Source: Phytophthora colocasiae (taxonomy: Eukaryota > Oomycota > Peronosporomycetes > Peronosporales > Peronosporaceae). From it: a stretch of 64,000 bases of DNA. The stretch is from the NCBI GenBank assembly GCA_018806915.1, contig JAGKQI010000006.1:1-64000 (forward strand). The letters are read 5' to 3'. The notes beneath the pieces were generated by a model that searched no databases, was not told the origin of the DNA, and worked only from the letters and a program-made list of their open reading frames with translations. This document shows, in pieces, positions 63,740-64,000 of the stretch. The translations under genes and the position numbers were made by a program. Position 1 is the first letter of the stretch. Every line of letters begins with the position of its first letter.

Positions 63740-64000
63740 CTACATATGTGACGTGTGAGAAACACTATGTGTAGTACACAGATCTGTGACTTGTGACCTG
63801 GACGGTGTATACCACACCAACTGTAGCCAAGGCGCGCAGCGCCGTGTAACCCCGTTACAGTGAACGCGAAACACACCAGCCATAAAGTAGTCATGCAGCG
63901 TAGATTTAGGAATACCGAGTTTGTTCGCTAAAGTGCGAAGTTCCATCCTATCTTCGAGGGGGATAAGTGCGATGGCATGGTTGAGGTCGTGACGGAACTC
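63740..64000 (-). CDS. Partial mariner/Tc1-like transposase N-terminus (helix-turn-helix)
   Basis: The minus-strand frame is open to the window edge and reads RHDLNHAIALIPLEDR, then RTLANKLGIPKSTLHDYF, a helix-turn-helix as found at the N-terminus of mariner/Tc1 transposases. After about residue 40 it becomes Cys/Arg-rich and ends at 63740. The gene is truncated at its 3' part or spliced, and the 5' part lies beyond the window. Confidence 0.5.
   Translation of the reverse strand, partial: EFRHDLNHAIALIPLEDRMELRTLANKLGIPKSTLHDYFMAGVFRVHCNGVTRRCAPWLQLVWYTPSRSQVTDLCTTHSVSHTSHM

Overview
The window looks like a nuclear genome segment of an oomycete, most likely a Phytophthora-like plant pathogen. 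The signs are Crinkler proteins with an N-terminal LFLAK motif, NPP1/NLP proteins, a Kazal-type inhibitor, START-FYVE proteins, M96-type bZIP/START-like proteins, short GT-AG introns (56-80 nt) and gypsy, Harbinger and Mutator-like elements of oomycete type. No species call is possible from the sequence alone. No convincing rRNA, tRNA or CRISPR feature was seen.

Layout. 0-8.2 kb: a decayed NmrA-like gene and three broken START-FYVE copies on the minus strand, with the youngest (6.8-8.2 kb) almost readable. 8.7-18.2 kb: a gene-bearing block with a SWEET sugar transporter, a broken ankyrin gene, a 945-residue protein built of a ~55-residue helical repeat, a C-terminally short Crinkler, a second inverted SWEET, a pyrimidine 5'-nucleotidase and a GNAT acetyltransferase. 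18.3-25.4 kb: an M96-type gene cut by one amber codon, a Kazal family of one gene and two relics, and an intact-looking NLP. 25.5-30.3 kb: a Crinkler relic, a complete Harbinger element with 36-bp TIRs and a TTA target duplication, and a large fold-back repeat. 30.8-39.5 kb: a nine-exon SAMHD1-like HD gene, a GT61 glycosyltransferase, a second GNAT, an intact M96-type gene and a larger Crinkler broken near its C-terminus. 39.5-50.2 kb: NLP pseudogenes, a DDE transposase relic, a broken PH-domain gene and an NLP gene split by a 5.6-kb Ty3/gypsy element with a 5-bp target duplication. 50.5-64 kb: a decayed Mutator-like element that also carries a Ulp1-type protease and a SWIM-domain protein, a minisatellite, a gag-like ORF, a second broken gypsy element and the edge of a mariner-like transposase.

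The gene families recur: two GNATs, two M96-type genes, two Crinklers plus a relic, two SWEETs, three NLPs and three Kazal copies. GNAT and M96-type genes are neighbours twice (17.8-19.7 kb and 34.9-37.3 kb), so the locus was probably built by local segmental duplication and then eroded by transposons. Housekeeping-type genes (nucleotidase, HD hydrolase, GT61) sit between effector-type genes. Several family members carry single, simple lesions, so decay is recent or some lesions are sequence errors.
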